Shown piece by piece: positions 56,501 to 64,000 of a stretch of DNA of 64,000 nucleotides (its first letter is position 1; the number at the start of each line of letters is the position of its first letter). The notes under the pieces were generated by a model. The model was not told the DNA's origin. It made no database searches and was given only the letters and a program-made list of their open reading frames with translations. The position numbers were made by a program, and so were the translations under genes. The stretch lies in NCBI RefSeq assembly GCF_000829675.1, contig NZ_BBRX01000032.1, positions 1 to 64,000 of the forward strand, written 5' to 3'. Source of the stretch: Acinetobacter rudis (lineage in GTDB: Bacteria > Pseudomonadota > Gammaproteobacteria > Pseudomonadales > Moraxellaceae).

Positions 56501-57527
56501 CGATTTTTCCTGCGCTGGTTACTACGATATTGTTAACAGCTTGTAGTGTTCCGGCATTACTTACCCCCAAGCCTTTTTCATTACCAATCAAATAAATATT
56601 ATTGGCATACATACCTCCTAAGCTCTTAATATCAATCGCTAAAGCAGGTGCTGCAACTTTTGAGGTTTGACTTTTTATCTCACCTAAATCTGCACTGATA
56701 GTATTTGAACCAGTAATTACATTGATATCTTGATTTGCTCGCAACTGAGCATTCAACTCTAAAGCTCGTGCATAGATATCAACATAATTTGCATTATTGT
56801 TATTACCACCCAAACCTAATTTTGGATCGGTGTTAGCAGAGACCGTGACCTTACCCTGATCTACTACAAACTGTTTTATACTACCATCGGCATTAAACTG
56901 AGGCTTTCCTGTAGTAAAAATTGCCTTATTGGCATTAATAAATCCGCCACCTTTAATATTAATTCCTGCTGGATTGGCTATAATCACATCCGCTCTTTGA
57001 CCAGCGACTTCCAGATTACCTTCAAAGCGAGTAGCTGCCTTGCTATTCACCTCATTTAAAATAAGACGTGCTTCACCTTTCGCTAAAAATGGATTAGCCC
57101 CTACACTTCCAACAAGGTTTGAAGTTGCACCAGTTCTGCTGTTATTTAATACAACACCATTATTCAAAACATCCATTTGACTATAGATGTTATGAGAGAT
57201 TCCATTTACAGGTGTTTGAATGTTCACTACAGGGACTTTTTGTCCTTGATTGTTTGTTCCAACGCCAATTACGGGCCTATTGGCAGGTTTAGCACCTGCA
57301 TCTGGTGTGATTTGAGCATACACAGGCGCAATCACCATCCATACACTCATACTCAGCACTAAACTTTTCACAACCCAATGTTGATCTAAAGCATCATCTT
57401 TTACACTATCAGTCGTTGTCTTGGTACTTTGTCCTGCAGTTTTGCTGGCACTCTTTGTATTTTCCCCAACCACAACAAACATATTTCGGACTTTACTAAA
57501 AATAATACGATATAAATTTTTGTTCAT
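50592..57527 (-). CDS. cdiA: CdiA: two-partner secreted contact-dependent inhibition toxin
   Basis: A 2311-residue effector carried to the surface by CdiB. In order: extended ESPR signal (MNKNLYRIIFSKVRNMF, hydrophobic core about 52-70), TPS secretion domain about 75-330 with NPAGINIKGGGF, and a long filamentous-haemagglutinin repeat region to about 1500. This is interrupted at about 1015-1137 by a non-repetitive stretch. A Gly/Ala/Thr-rich hydrophobic DUF637-like pre-toxin region lies at about 1540-1810. A Hint domain at about 2043-2206 starts CSFRGDMEVKTLTGY and ends VWVHNSC. A 105-residue toxin tail has RIDVENPAPGKRAGQLHYQD. No VENN motif is seen. The toxin activity is not identified. Confidence 0.92.
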   Translation of the reverse strand: MNKNLYRIIFSKVRNMFVVVGENTKSASKTAGQSTKTTTDSVKDDALDQHWVVKSLVLSMSVWMVIAPVYAQITPDAGAKPANRPVIGVGTNNQGQKVPVVNIQTPVNGISHNIYSQMDVLNNGVVLNNSRTGATSNLVGSVGANPFLAKGEARLILNEVNSKAATRFEGNLEVAGQRADVIIANPAGINIKGGGFINANKAIFTTGKPQFNADGSIKQFVVDQGKVTVSANTDPKLGLGGNNNNANYVDIYARALELNAQLRANQDINVITGSNTISADLGEIKSQTSKVAAPALAIDIKSLGGMYANNIYLIGNEKGLGVSNAGTLQAVNNIVVTSAGKIENNGIISSTNKKGGVISLTTTESGKNSDININGSVTGYGLISADSGNDLNLNAKNITINYDATTKNSADLIVNAKGKIDLATGTKISNLSNSSNVYIDAKNINFASNSEVLSNHGSASINAKENLTAANTARLIAAADLNIEASKSLKLLGSTLQATKGSINLQSVSDATSMLQLDKNTIRAGKDLNIYGTGNVSLKDLNFYIVDAKTSTKDINVYSGKDLVWNNAVKALPQILGKVQLEAKNGLDLTGTTLHATDGITTLSDTLKINKEIKSNKGLDLTVKKDMNLNAGSKLSATGDVIVNSLQGNIQAESLKVDTRGKLTVVADKNINLIATQNNVKNNNGITLKTTDKTVLNADQGIVIGNAGDGKTVITSVEMTAKSGEIQLLAKNGIKLQANTDVDLVKDVASNKVIANKLNAKSIVIENKKENIDIKNTDLVSTEGKISVNNTDGLLDISNGTLKSKGNTELYAKDHLGLHNVTVNADQHIALNSKRDIYLNASNTPTGTVWGAGEQTNLTAKGVLSLTSAGNQLMQKSNLKGGAVLLEANHIYQKPSMVLNATGSDLLKNDKKLNSLNGDLTIQTRGANGLTIDPKLMTLSAVGDIELSAKGGALTLVGYGGAKGNGSEQVVKLNTANGGISLDGTKVDIQGSQLTAQKDIKIVSTKDDVLISGIKNNGKNLNLNFYLDKYSRELNEVEEIRKNFYKEIAIAQSDIFDGMDVDDVGWEYARSVKDDFAEISKKYNMKVFLEVRSDNKPYDGQFYKIVIKEDYSNKISNLIDEINFYKSEVNGYEHSSANITSNTGNINVTSAKGASISGSELIAKAELVNIEARAPLAQSYTSTTQVGNQQAKNLGASIIIDGTQDFYDKGNENGDNYSFRTLINPTAIEGAKGVNIKAIGVGASDNLVMQATMIKSQNGDVRIEANKNILFDAAIEQSYDLTTTTEKKKSWGGLKKKYITTRNEDNDVDAASVDVQAKNIYIESKEKNPNNSIDIYSGRFVADGGKVSIRSGGNLNFYTVEESSRSTTDVTKKSSFTGIKYNSSKTNSTRTQVSEIPATLKADYIGTKSGFDTRLEGTEFEYLKGATIEAGGKLELIAAKTTITDLLKKEKNSVVWQSMQDKGSITETAQLPQFNGPVLPTFKATGGLSVQIPVSEKDQNKVVLRNEILKLANQPGNDYLKELVNRKDVDWNTIILAQKDWDYKSQGLTGAGAAIIVIIVTIVTMGTGTAAAAGTAGAGAATGGTTVGLGASMLGAAGVTTTTVGGVTTITGISTLGAMANAAITSLATQASVGIINNGGDIGKTLKDLGSKDSVKNLVASVATAGLLSEVGTALKLKPDSTLFQDKLIYNFTSSVGSTLVQTAVKGGSLEDNLKVALLAGLAGTLQGELAGKIGESLDKVDPSIIEYAIHKIAHAAAGCATGAIVKQCEAGAIGAAVGEIVAGMFDKPDDAASQAEKDAFNNKVLATVEIVSGTVAAYAGYDVHMAALSANMAVSNNYLTSDDYKALKQEIAACKTDQCRSEKINSYKGRSKVNRAALEKACKDAGSKACSNHLTQYLSGRETAKQLGLNFANQNDFQYVHAGILDKAAGNQFARVSAAFRVDERVRHYCGSIRGAACEQKLKAADNAFKESVRRDLDILMATPVIGNALSMGEATKILLTGMDITGDNASRWLAAAEIASVGFAKKGVLVWKGAGNVVGKTCSFRGDMEVKTLTGYRPIQSISQGDWVYSLDEVSGQSSYKQVLAHYSNPYNETVYVSMKSQNGDEQTVVSNKIHPYFTVPKNEAVSASEGHIYKGAIEKGQWVDAENLTSGDQLLDSNNQWQEIISVTVKPEPIQAYNLTVDQTHTYFIKGLEKSNGVWVHNSCSNIDAKKFNGKILGTDGVQTFSTTVWKGNGKSRIDVENPAPGKRAGQLHYQDNVGNKYYYDPNTKVFFDQKTKTLAPKSVQDLLKNKDFSKGIDKALKYLGVTK

Positions 57528-57563
57528 TTCAAAGACATCTTTCTTAAGTTAAATATATAAATT

Positions 57564-59285
57564 TCAATATGAGTAATTCAGACTAAAACCCGTCACAAAA
57601 TCTCGCTGAATACTATTTGGTGCAACTAATCCATGCCCAGCAAAGGCATCAACATATAGGCCTTGATACCAGCCCCTCACTCCTATTACTCCACCTGCTA
57701 AATAACGTTGCCCTGCTATACTGTGTTCCCCTGCAACCCAGCCCTGATCAACTGCAATATAAAATTGAGAATTTAATGGTGTATTCATACTGATTTCTTG
57801 TTGTAAATAATGTCCATTGTCTCCCGACAGCATGAGCTCACCATCAAAGCCTCTCACACTGTATCTTCCACCTATATAAAATCGATCCTGTGGCACCAAT
57901 AATTTAGGTGCATATTGCCCTCTCCAGCTCATTCGATATTGAGCTGGTTGATTTAAAAGCATAAAGGGGTGGTTAATACGAAGATCCGCACTCCACAATG
58001 GTGCACGTGCATAACCTTCTGCCGGGAGTGGGTTTTTATTTACATCACGAATATCTTCTTCTGGCGCAGGTTTAGCATTAAATGCACCACTGCCACGTCG
58101 ATAATCAATATTGAAGTCAATTAAACTATTACCTAAATAATGTTTATGTTGAATACCTGCATGCCATCCAGAAGTTTTTCTTTGCTGTACGCCAATTTCA
58201 ATATTTTCAATAAAGTTGCTGTTTTGTTTTTGATATAACTTTCCATATAACGATGTTTTGTAAGCAGTCCCTCGAAATAACATCTTAGAAAGTATTAGAT
58301 TCGTTTGTTGGCTTTCCCCGCTATACAAAATTGGCTTTTCATATCCAGCAACATACTGGTCATACTCATGCCAGTTATAAGAAGCACTGATATCAAAAGT
58401 TTTAAATGGCAGTTGATAATTTACGAAGTAACTTTTATTTCGATCTTTATGAAAGTCATTCAAAGAATGGCTAAAGTTAAAATTTAGACTATCGTTTAAT
58501 CTTAGTGGATTATTTAAAGCTGCCCCAATAGTCCCAATATTTTTTCCTGTCGTTTTATTACCTGAATCGTCAATAGACAAACTTAAATTAAACTTTTGGT
58601 AAGGCTGAGTTGTAATTACGATATTACTTAGTCCGCCTTGTACTACGTCAGTAGCAGCTTCAATTTGTATATCAACCTCAAGACCTGATATTTTTTTTAA
58701 ATTTTCTAAGGCATGATCTAACTGTTTGATATTTAAAATATCACCTTGTTTCAAAGGCAATGCTGTCGTGATTTGTATTTTTGAAATATCAGGACCATGA
58801 TGAATAATTTCATTTATACGCCCTGATTCAACCAGAAAACGTAATGTTCCATTCGTCATATCTTGCTCAGGAACCACAATTTGACTTGTCACGAAACCAG
58901 CCTTAATCAGTTCATTTTGAGCAAACCGAACAAGATTCTGTAAACTTTGAGTACCAATACATTGATCAATAATTTGGTTATTTTTTTTATTCAATACGCG
59001 ACTTAAGAAAGTAAATGTTTGGGTATCTTTAAGATCACTCCTCTCATCTACTTCAAGCTCAATAACATGAATATTAAAACAAGGTGTCTCAGCAATGATG
59101 ACTGGTTGATGATTCTCTGCCTGAGCTTTATTTGGCTGAATGATTACTTTTGAATCTAACTGCTGCTTTAATTCATTAAGCCTCTGATCTTGACGAATCA
59201 GTTCAGCAATAGACAAATCTTCTGCTGCATATACACCGCCTGAACAAAATAAAAATAACCAACAACTTATATGTTTTATACGCAT
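57564..59285 (-). CDS. cdiB: CdiB: outer-membrane two-partner secretion transporter
   Basis: The 573-residue product has a signal peptide (cleavage near VYA, residue 20), an N-terminal helix region (residues about 25-45), and two POTRA domains at about 70-225 (FNIHVIELEV; QIVVPEQDMTNGTLRFLVESG). A 16-strand ShlB/FhaC-type barrel follows with VRGFDGELMLSGDNGHYLQQE (the conserved VRGF of the family) and a C-terminal LNYSY strand. It exports CdiA, whose gene starts 36 bases downstream. It is first in the cdiB-cdiA-cdiI operon. Confidence 0.93.
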   Translation of the reverse strand: MRIKHISCWLFLFCSGGVYAAEDLSIAELIRQDQRLNELKQQLDSKVIIQPNKAQAENHQPVIIAETPCFNIHVIELEVDERSDLKDTQTFTFLSRVLNKKNNQIIDQCIGTQSLQNLVRFAQNELIKAGFVTSQIVVPEQDMTNGTLRFLVESGRINEIIHHGPDISKIQITTALPLKQGDILNIKQLDHALENLKKISGLEVDIQIEAATDVVQGGLSNIVITTQPYQKFNLSLSIDDSGNKTTGKNIGTIGAALNNPLRLNDSLNFNFSHSLNDFHKDRNKSYFVNYQLPFKTFDISASYNWHEYDQYVAGYEKPILYSGESQQTNLILSKMLFRGTAYKTSLYGKLYQKQNSNFIENIEIGVQQRKTSGWHAGIQHKHYLGNSLIDFNIDYRRGSGAFNAKPAPEEDIRDVNKNPLPAEGYARAPLWSADLRINHPFMLLNQPAQYRMSWRGQYAPKLLVPQDRFYIGGRYSVRGFDGELMLSGDNGHYLQQEISMNTPLNSQFYIAVDQGWVAGEHSIAGQRYLAGGVIGVRGWYQGLYVDAFAGHGLVAPNSIQRDFVTGFSLNYSY

Positions 59286-59463
59286 ATTTTATAAAAATAA
59301 AATTTATCAAAAAGTTACGCAAACTTACATTATAATAAACTAAATATCAATAAGAATCATTATTAATTCATAATGTAGTTCCAGCTAGATGTGTTTTCTT
59401 AATAAAAGTGATCAAACACCAAAATATATTTAAAGTTTGATTACGGTGCAAAATATACGATCA
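59286..59463 (-). promoter_or_regulatory. Probable promoter region of cdiBAI
   Basis: The 178 bases before the cdiB start and up to the att-like site B are very AT-rich and hold the only place for the operon promoter inside the island. I cannot pick -35 and -10 boxes with confidence. Confidence 0.4.
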
Positions 59464-59629
59464 GTGGAGATGGCGGGAGTTGAATTAAACTTTTAATCAT
59501 CTGATTTATAACAATATTAATTATTTAAAATACATTTGGTATAACATTCGTATAACACTTTGATTTGATTAACATTGATTATGAATGATTTTTCTTGAGT
59601 TCAATTGATGTATTTGGAAGTGAACTCAC
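59464..59629. other. att-like site B: ssrA 3'-end remnant with integrase arm repeats
   Basis: Begins with GTGGAGATGGCGGGAGTTGA followed by A (59464-59484), 21 bases of the reverse-complemented tmRNA 3' end. At 59539 the pair GTATAAC-ATTC-GTATAAC repeats at 11-base spacing, and GAACTCAC lies at 59622. Core-to-arm and core-to-GAACTCAC distances (75 and 158) match site A (74 and 157). The arm sequence differs from site A, so the two sites probably belonged to related but different integrases. Confidence 0.65.
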
Positions 59630-59803
59630 AACTCTAACCTAACATACTGTGTATAAAATTTAACTTATCCACACTCACATTATATTTATTTCAAAATCTC
59701 ATCAAAATTCATAAATAAGTTTCCATTGATTAAAGAGATCAATAAAAATACACTTTGATTTCGCAACATATTCGAAATTATATACTGGAATGATCTATTA
59801 GAG

Positions 59804-61099
59804 ATGAGACAACAAAATAAGATTTTTGCTCTAGTTGATGTTAACAACTGTTACGTCAGCTGTGAACGTCTATTTGACCCCTCTTTACATAACGTACCAG
59901 TCATTGTTTTATCAAATAATGATGGTTGTGCTGTTGCTAGATCCCAAGAAGCCAAGGACCTTGGTATTAAAATGGGTGTACCACTATTTCAAATCAAAGA
60001 TATAGTTCAAAAATATAATGTAAAAGTGCTGTCCAGTAACTATGCCCTTTATGCTGAAATGTCACGAAGATTTCATTCTGTACTATCTGAATTTATAGGA
60101 CCTGAAGATCAAGAGATTTATTCTATTGACGAAAGCTTTTTAGAACTAACGTCATTAGCAGAAAATTATGATCTTACTGAATATGCTCAAGTCATGCGGT
60201 TGCGTGTTTTGAAATGGTTAGGATTGCCTGTTTGTGTTGGAATTGGTAGAACAAAAACTGAGGCCAAGATTGCAAACCACATCGCTAAGAAAAATAATTA
60301 TTTGAATGGCGTGTGCAATCTTGTTGATATGGATCCTTGTTCAGCAGAAAAGTATTACCAAGAAATTGAAGTCGGTGAAGTTTGGGGAGTTGGTAGAAAG
60401 CATTCTAAAAAGCTTCAAGGCATGGGTATAAACACTGTTTTGGATTTGGCTTGTGCAAATGATCTTGAGATAAGAAAGCAGTTCTCAGTTGTAATGGCTA
60501 GAACTGTTTCTGAGTTGAAGGGTATTTCATGTATAGAGATTGAGGATGCACCACCACCTAAAAAGCAAATCGTTTCTAGCCGATCATTTGGTGAGAAGAT
60601 CACAGATGTAAATTGCCTTAAAGAAGCGATCAGCAAGTATGTTCAAGATGCCACCAGGCGATTACGTGATGAAAATCTAATTTGTGGCTGCCTCATAGTG
60701 TTTGTCCAGTCCAGCCCATTTGACAAGAACAATTCTTATTACTCCAGTTCACTGACGTATGAAATATCAGATCCGACCGATTCAGCATTAATACTAAATC
60801 GCATAGCTGTCGATCTAGTTGAGAAGCAATTTAAAGAGGGTGTGAAGTTTAAAAAGTGTGGAGAGATTCTAACTGAGCTCATTGATAAAGATGCACATAT
60901 TCCAGATATGTTTATTGATCACAAGTCAGTTGAATTGAATGAAAATTTAATGAGGGCTATGGAGAAAGCGCAAGCATGGTTCGGAAATACAAAATTAGCC
61001 ATTGGGCCATGTTACTTACCCAATCGTACTTGGAGTATGAATAGAGCTAATTTGAGTAGAAATTATTTTAGTGTTCAAGGCATGTTGAAGGTTAATTAA
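59804..61099 (+). CDS. umuC: UmuC-type Y-family DNA polymerase (DNA polymerase V subunit)
   Basis: Translesion polymerase. The 431-residue product has [17 protein letters not shown] (residues about 8-24, catalytic Asp), [10 protein letters not shown] near 107-116 (Asp-Glu catalytic pair), the helix-hairpin-helix [22 protein letters not shown] stretch near 193-210, a little-finger domain, and a C-terminal DUF4113-like end ([24 protein letters not shown]). No umuD lies next to it, so it must use a UmuD encoded elsewhere or act alone. Seen here as island cargo right of att-like site B. Confidence 0.93.
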   Translation: MRQQNKIFALVDVNNCYVSCERLFDPSLHNVPVIVLSNNDGCAVARSQEAKDLGIKMGVPLFQIKDIVQKYNVKVLSSNYALYAEMSRRFHSVLSEFIGPEDQEIYSIDESFLELTSLAENYDLTEYAQVMRLRVLKWLGLPVCVGIGRTKTEAKIANHIAKKNNYLNGVCNLVDMDPCSAEKYYQEIEVGEVWGVGRKHSKKLQGMGINTVLDLACANDLEIRKQFSVVMARTVSELKGISCIEIEDAPPPKKQIVSSRSFGEKITDVNCLKEAISKYVQDATRRLRDENLICGCLIVFVQSSPFDKNNSYYSSSLTYEISDPTDSALILNRIAVDLVEKQFKEGVKFKKCGEILTELIDKDAHIPDMFIDHKSVELNENLMRAMEKAQAWFGNTKLAIGPCYLPNRTWSMNRANLSRNYFSVQGMLKVN

Positions 61100-61276
61100 A
61101 TGAAAAGAAAACGCAAAAAAATAAATTTCCATCAAACAAATTGGACTACTGAACAAGACTGTTTTTTAATTGAAAATAATCATCTATCTGCTGTTGAATT
61201 AACTGAGGTTTTACATTTTTCAGAAGATGAAATAATTAGCAGAATGAAAACATTAGGGTTAACTAGAAGAAGTTAA
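61100..61276 (+). CDS. 58-residue basic protein with helix-turn-helix-like pattern
   Basis: The ATG follows the umuC TAA without a spacer, and the frame ends at 61276. The N-terminus is very basic (MKRKRKKINFHQTNW). The rest reads as two or three short helices (TEQDCFLIENN; SAVELTEVLHFSEDEIISRM; KTLGLTRR), a Myb/SANT- or HTH-like spacing with ELTEVLHFSEDEI as the possible turn. Tight coupling to umuC suggests joint expression. The family is not known to me. Confidence 0.65.
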   Translation: MKRKRKKINFHQTNWTTEQDCFLIENNHLSAVELTEVLHFSEDEIISRMKTLGLTRRS

Positions 61277-61449
61277 AGGCTCAATTGTTTAAAAGACAAA
61301 ATAACACTCCGTTTTACCCTATATTAAGGTGGATTACGTCTCACTTCAAGTTGTAGACCGCTGAATATTATCTTTTCTCTTAAATTTCTTTACAATTTCT
61401 TTATCCTGAGGCAAATTATACCATTTTTTGATAACTAGTTGTTGGAATT

Positions 61450-64000
61450 ATGCTTAATAAAAAAATATTAATACTTCTTATTTGTTTATCTTTGACTGTT
61501 AATAGTGTGGCAAATAATATAGTTACACTCCCAACAATTGTTTTAAATGCTACTGGATCAAATAGTTCAGAACCATTAAATTGTGATCAGTATAAGCAAA
61601 ATTCTAGTCAATATTACCTCTGTGAGGCGGAAGAATTAGAACGAGAGCGTATGTATGAAAATTTAGGGGGAAATGACGGAAATTATTCAAACGTAGAGTC
61701 ATTACCATCTATTGATTTAATAGCAAAAATAGATGATTCAAAAAATGAAGAATGCTTTACTAGTAATCCCATTATGTTGGCTAATGGTAGCAAAGTACAA
61801 CAAGAGCAAGACTTTTCAGCACATGGAGAAATGCCTTTAGAGTTCACCCGATATTATTATTCATTTAATGAACAATCTGATAGTAATTTAACAAAGTATC
61901 TAACAGATGGTAGTGCTGATTTTCACGATAGGTTGGGAAAATGGAGACATAGTTATAATTATAGATTGATTGTGAATAGCCAAGGTCAAGCAGTTCGTCG
62001 ATTACCTGATGGTACTTATCATTATATTACACGGCCTAGTTCAGTAAAGTTATACAATAATTTATGGTTTATTAACTTAAAAGATGGAGGTAGTGAGATT
62101 TATGATATGGGAGGGAAGTTATTAAGTAAAAAAAATCCTCATAATATTGGATGGATACTTTCTTATGATGTAAATGATAAATTAATTGAAGTTAAGCATA
62201 CAAATGGAAAAACAATTAAGTTAACTTGGGATAAAGACCGCTTACTTTCTGTAATAGACTCAGCTGGAAGCCAATATAATTATACATATGATTCATTTGA
62301 TACATTTTTTCAAGTTGGTAAAATAAGCGTTAATATTAAAAAAGATCGTCTAGTCTCTGTTGTTTATCCGAATAACTTAGGCTCTCGTACTTATCATTAT
62401 GGAGAAAATGGGGCAAAAGAGTATTTTTTAAGTGGTATATCTATTAATGGTAAGCGTTATAATACATATTATTTTAATGGGGACCAAGCAATTCAAAGTG
62501 GGCGCAGTGATGGTACACAACTTGATAAATTAGTTTTTGGTGAAAACTATACAACGGTCACTAATCCATTAGGTGCAGTATCTAAATATATTTATACTAA
62601 TAATCGAAAAGATAAATTATCAAAAATAGAAAGAAGTGGTGTAAATAATTGTCCAAATAGTAGTGTTTCCAACAATTATGATAGTAATGGTTATGTCATC
62701 TCTAAAAAAGATTGGAATGGCATAGAAACCACGTATAAACGAGACAGTTTTGGGCGCATAACTCAAGAAATATATGGGGTTCAAAATGGAAGTCTGGCGA
62801 AGGCCCAAATTAAAAAATATACATATATTGATCAAACAGAGATAATTTCAAAAATCCAGATATTGAATGGTTCTAATGTTTTAATTAGAGAGGAAACTTA
62901 TCAGTATTATGCTGCAAATGAGCTTGCTAAAAATAGAATAAAAAGTCAGGTGAGCTGTAGTAAAATAGGCACAACAAGGTGTAGTACTACCAGCTACAGT
63001 TATACCTTACATAGTAATCGGATGCTCAGTACTGTCGCTATAAATGCTAATGGAAAAAGTACAGTTTACAATTATGATTCCATAGGCAACTTAACTCAAA
63101 CAAAAAATGCATTAGGACAGGTCACAACATATACAAATTACAATGCACTAGGATTGGTGGGCAAAGTCACCGATCCAAATGGTTTCATAGAAGAGTATGG
63201 TTACAATGCTCGTGGTCAGATTATTACGATTAAAAAGGTTTTAGATAATAATAGAGTTAGCACTCAAACCTTTCAATATGGGGCATTTGGTGTAACTCAA
63301 ATTGACCATAATGGCAGTAAAGAATCTATTTATTACAATGATAATGGCACAGTCGCCCAGATTACTTATGGTATTGGTAACCAAAATTTAATTACTAAAG
63401 AATATACATACTCAAATTTAGGAAAATTACTCAATGTTAGATTTAAAGAAGGTAGCTCAATTCGATTTTCTCAAAAAAATCAACATAATCAGTTAGGCTG
63501 GATCACTGCTAATTTAGGTAATAACGGCCAAAATTATCGGTATGAATATGATGCAAATGGTAATATAGTTAAAAAAATTGATTCCTTAAATCAAATAACA
63601 ACATACTCCTACACACCTCAAGGAAAGATTAATGTTGAAAATCGAAGTGATGGATCACAAATCCTTTATAACTATGATTCTATTGGTCAATTAGTTAGCA
63701 TTAAAGATGCAAAAGGAAACATTACCACATATAGTTATGATGGTCTTGGAAATGTATTATCTATAAATAGCCCAGATACTGGACTAACTAAATATCAATA
63801 CGACTCAAATGGTAATCTGACGACACTAACACGCGGAAATAACGCTATTATTAACTATAGTTATGATTTATTAAATCGTATAGTTAAATCTCAGTCTGGT
63901 AGCCAAATACAAACATGGACATATGACAACTGCACTAATGGTCTCGGTTATTTATGCGCAACAAATGATGGAATAACCACTACTACTTATGGCTATACTA
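61450..64000 (+). CDS. Secreted Rhs/YD-repeat protein, 3' end outside the window
   Basis: Open from ATG at 61450 to the window edge, 850 codons without a stop (checked codon by codon). Signal peptide MLNKKILILLICLSLTV with cleavage about residue 21. A DUF6531-like start of the Rhs core lies at about 105-140 (NPIMLANGSKVQQEQDFSAH, then PLEFTRYYYS). From about residue 540 many YD repeats follow (TTYSYDGLGNVLSINSP; YQYDSNGNLTTLTRG; INYSYDLLNRIVKS). No PAAR domain is present, so export looks Sec-dependent rather than VgrG-linked. The variable toxin end and any immunity gene lie beyond the edge. Confidence 0.85.
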   Translation, partial: MLNKKILILLICLSLTVNSVANNIVTLPTIVLNATGSNSSEPLNCDQYKQNSSQYYLCEAEELERERMYENLGGNDGNYSNVESLPSIDLIAKIDDSKNEECFTSNPIMLANGSKVQQEQDFSAHGEMPLEFTRYYYSFNEQSDSNLTKYLTDGSADFHDRLGKWRHSYNYRLIVNSQGQAVRRLPDGTYHYITRPSSVKLYNNLWFINLKDGGSEIYDMGGKLLSKKNPHNIGWILSYDVNDKLIEVKHTNGKTIKLTWDKDRLLSVIDSAGSQYNYTYDSFDTFFQVGKISVNIKKDRLVSVVYPNNLGSRTYHYGENGAKEYFLSGISINGKRYNTYYFNGDQAIQSGRSDGTQLDKLVFGENYTTVTNPLGAVSKYIYTNNRKDKLSKIERSGVNNCPNSSVSNNYDSNGYVISKKDWNGIETTYKRDSFGRITQEIYGVQNGSLAKAQIKKYTYIDQTEIISKIQILNGSNVLIREETYQYYAANELAKNRIKSQVSCSKIGTTRCSTTSYSYTLHSNRMLSTVAINANGKSTVYNYDSIGNLTQTKNALGQVTTYTNYNALGLVGKVTDPNGFIEEYGYNARGQIITIKKVLDNNRVSTQTFQYGAFGVTQIDHNGSKESIYYNDNGTVAQITYGIGNQNLITKEYTYSNLGKLLNVRFKEGSSIRFSQKNQHNQLGWITANLGNNGQNYRYEYDANGNIVKKIDSLNQITTYSYTPQGKINVENRSDGSQILYNYDSIGQLVSIKDAKGNITTYSYDGLGNVLSINSPDTGLTKYQYDSNGNLTTLTRGNNAIINYSYDLLNRIVKSQSGSQIQTWTYDNCTNGLGYLCATNDGITTTTYGYT

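Noticed and set aside
50592..57527. CdiA VENN-type pre-toxin junction
   Set aside because: No VENN motif was found near the C-terminus; the junction is a Hint domain.
1..64000. CRISPR arrays, complete insertion sequences, intact tRNA or rRNA genes
   Set aside because: Looked for regularly spaced repeats, transposase frames with terminal repeats and cloverleaf patterns; none were found by eye.

Overview
The window is a stretch of a gamma-proteobacterial chromosome that looks like Acinetobacter. The signs are the AT-rich DNA, the envelope-biogenesis run pyrH-frr-uppS-cdsA-dxr-rseP-bamA-ompH-lpxD-fabZ-lpxA with rimO in front of it, an AlkK-type acyl-CoA ligase, a cobU-cobT-cobC-cobS salvage cluster without corrin-ring genes, LpxO, and a two-partner CDI locus of the size usual in this genus. 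The species cannot be fixed from the sequence alone.

Layout. 1-8.6 kb: lipoproteins, a DUF481 outer-membrane protein, a phosphodiester glycosidase-like lipoprotein, an LRAT-like protein, queG, bioB, a 36-residue Cys/His protein too short for usual ORF calling, and an acyl-CoA ligase. 8.7-21.0 kb: one long minus-strand run for lipid A, fatty acid, isoprenoid, phospholipid and outer-membrane assembly, headed by rimO and pyrH. 21.4-30.6 kb: glnL-glnG (NtrBC), pepN, the cobalamin nucleotide-loop salvage genes and a 2H phosphoesterase. 30.6-40.2 kb: lpxO, a lipoprotein, a double GST-N protein, rraA, an SDR-like protein, rpsT (GTG start), a histidine phosphatase, oleate hydratase and cysQ.

40.2-64 kb is accessory. 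It starts with small membrane proteins, a TetR-doxX pair with a clear palindromic operator, and a beta-barrel protein. A three-gene operon (RraA/aldolase-like, BacA-like prephenate decarboxylase relative, single cupin) then sits in decayed AT-rich DNA between inverted 65-bp repeats. Next come fragments: a C-terminal gene remnant with a small membrane ORF, the first 40 codons of a tyrosine-type integrase, and an orphan toxin-tail pseudogene with an intact immunity-like gene. After these are a complete cdiB-cdiA-cdiI locus (CdiA 2311 aa, Hint pre-toxin domain and short C-terminal toxin), an orphan umuC with a 58-aa basic protein, and a secreted Rhs/YD-repeat protein that runs off the right edge.

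The most useful structural observation is a pair of directly repeated att-like sites at about 49.85 kb and 59.46 kb. Each starts with the 3' end of tmRNA (ssrA, minus strand) and carries, at the same offset, a pair of 7-bp repeats spaced 11 bp apart, as in integrase arm sites. They bracket the cdi genes exactly. The right-hand accessory region therefore reads as a tandem array of islands stacked at ssrA; the intact ssrA is predicted beyond the right edge. All start choices, domain positions and hairpins were read by eye; no database search was possible.
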